From contig JAEOTG010000083.1 of NCBI GenBank assembly GCA_016839985.1, positions 1 to 6,266 on the forward strand: a stretch of 6,266 nucleotides of DNA. Reading direction: 5' to 3'. A program made the position numbers and the translations under genes. The first letter of the stretch is position 1. The number at the start of each line of letters is the position of its first letter. The notes under the pieces are model-generated. The model saw only the letters and a list, made by a program, of their open reading frames with translations, had not been told where the DNA came from and ran no database searches. This document shows, one piece after another, positions 5,564-6,266 of this stretch. This DNA is from Candidatus Heimdallarchaeota archaeon (GTDB taxonomy: Archaea; Asgardarchaeota; Heimdallarchaeia; Heimdallarchaeales; Heimdallarchaeaceae).

Positions 5564-6266
5564 TTATATAAGTCCTCTCTCCATAAGAACTTTGAACTCA
5601 TCTAATGTTAATTTACTGCCATCTTCAAAGCGTTTTAAGATTTCTTCAGCCTTGGCATCAAGTTTTTGTTCTCTTACTCGTTTAGCTTCAACTTTCTTTG
5701 CTCTACGTGCTGCTTGAATTTCCACACCCAACTCACTAGATAGCTTCTTTACTTCTTGAGTTAAACCATCGAGTTCCTTTCGAATAGCACTTATTGATGA
5801 ATTTAACGCAATAATTTCTGCATGAGCTTCATCAGCTTCTTCTTTAATTTTCTTTGCTTCTTTAGTTGCATTAAGCATCTTCTCTTGATGAACTTGTGAT
5901 TCTTGAGCTAATGTTGTTACACTTGTATGATAAGTTTTAATTTCAGTTTGCATGTAACGAAGTTTGTTTTGGAAATCACGAAATTCGCTTCTTAAGTCTT
6001 TAAATTGTTCTATTCTTTCAAATTCTGAGCTTAATTCTTCCAATTGTTGAAGTGTTTGTTTTTCCATTTCCTTGGTCAAAAAGGGTGTAGTTTCAAGTTG
6101 TCTTTCCAGACGTCTAATCTTATCTCCAACTCTTTTATTTCTAGGAGCACCAAAATTTTTCATTTGAGAACCTAATTCGACAAGTCTCTTACCTATATTA
6201 TCTGCGTCTTCGCGAAGAATATCGCGCATTTGTTTTCTTACTTGTACTTCTTCGTTAATTTGATCC
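5564..6266 (-). CDS. archaeal coiled-coil protein, COG1340-like (partial; N-terminus off the right edge)
   Basis: The frame stays open from the TAA at 5566-5564 to the window edge, giving 233 codons. An internal ATG at 6229 is not the true start, because DQINEEVQVRKQ precedes it in frame and continues the helix. The sequence is almost wholly helical and rich in Glu, Lys, Gln and Leu. It has two long coiled-coil stretches joined around FGAPRNKRVGDKIRRLERQ and TTPFLTKEMEKQ, a segment typical of the family. The C-terminus ends in a conserved-looking short tail, AEEILKRFEDGSKLTLDEF followed by KVLMERGLI. There is no signal peptide or membrane segment in the visible part. Such proteins are widespread in archaea and of unknown role; database labels of phosphoserine phosphatase for them are unsupported, and no haloacid dehalogenase motif is present here. 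A structural or chromosome-associated role is only a guess. The gene ends 85 bp before the KH-like gene and has its own terminator. Confidence 0.72.
   Translation of the reverse strand, partial: DQINEEVQVRKQMRDILREDADNIGKRLVELGSQMKNFGAPRNKRVGDKIRRLERQLETTPFLTKEMEKQTLQQLEELSSEFERIEQFKDLRSEFRDFQNKLRYMQTEIKTYHTSVTTLAQESQVHQEKMLNATKEAKKIKEEADEAHAEIIALNSSISAIRKELDGLTQEVKKLSSELGVEIQAARRAKKVEAKRVREQKLDAKAEEILKRFEDGSKLTLDEFKVLMERGLI

Noticed and set aside
1..6266. A defence island, mobile element or CRISPR array
   Set aside because: No integrase, transposase, spaced repeats, terminal inverted repeats or toxin-antitoxin genes. All recognisable genes are housekeeping or conserved archaeal families.

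Overview
This is an AT-rich stretch of an archaeal chromosome, almost certainly from an uncultivated or little-studied lineage. The archaeal call rests on gene content: an Hjc-type Holliday junction resolvase, Pth2, a long TruD, a NusA-like KH protein with an N-terminal Cys motif, and a COG1340-type coiled-coil protein. It also rests on expression signals: TATA-like boxes 25-32 nt before first-gene start codons, GGTG-type Shine-Dalgarno sites only before internal operon genes, and oligo-T tracts instead of hairpin terminators. The phylum cannot be fixed from this window. A low-GC mesophile, for example an Asgard- or Bathyarchaeia-like genome, would fit, but that is a guess.

Layout, left to right. 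(1) Bases 1-185, minus strand: the N-terminal 61 codons of hjc, running off the left edge. (2) Bases 186-337: an intergenic region between diverging genes. (3) About 338-790, plus strand: an Ard1/RimI-like GNAT N-acetyltransferase gene with an in-frame TAA at 374-376. Only the C-terminal 116 codons form an open frame. (4) Bases 3143-818, minus strand: an nfnA-nfnB operon encoding a ferredoxin:NADP oxidoreductase of the NfnAB (electron-bifurcating transhydrogenase) type. (5) Bases 4848-3220, minus strand: a pth2-truD operon for translation and tRNA maintenance. (6) Bases 5478-4975, minus strand: a NusA-like KH-fold protein, apparently monocistronic. (7) Bases 6266-5564, minus strand: a coiled-coil protein whose N-terminus lies beyond the right edge.

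How they work together: most are informational genes (recombination, peptidyl-tRNA recycling, tRNA pseudouridylation, probable transcription or RNA binding). The Nfn pair is the only metabolic unit, balancing NAD(H), NADP(H) and ferredoxin pools. I see no mobile element, CRISPR array, tRNA or rRNA, and no convincing new multi-gene system. The most notable observation is the nonsense codon that splits the acetyltransferase gene. After that come the truncated hjc at the left edge and the KH-like protein that has lost its GxxG loops.
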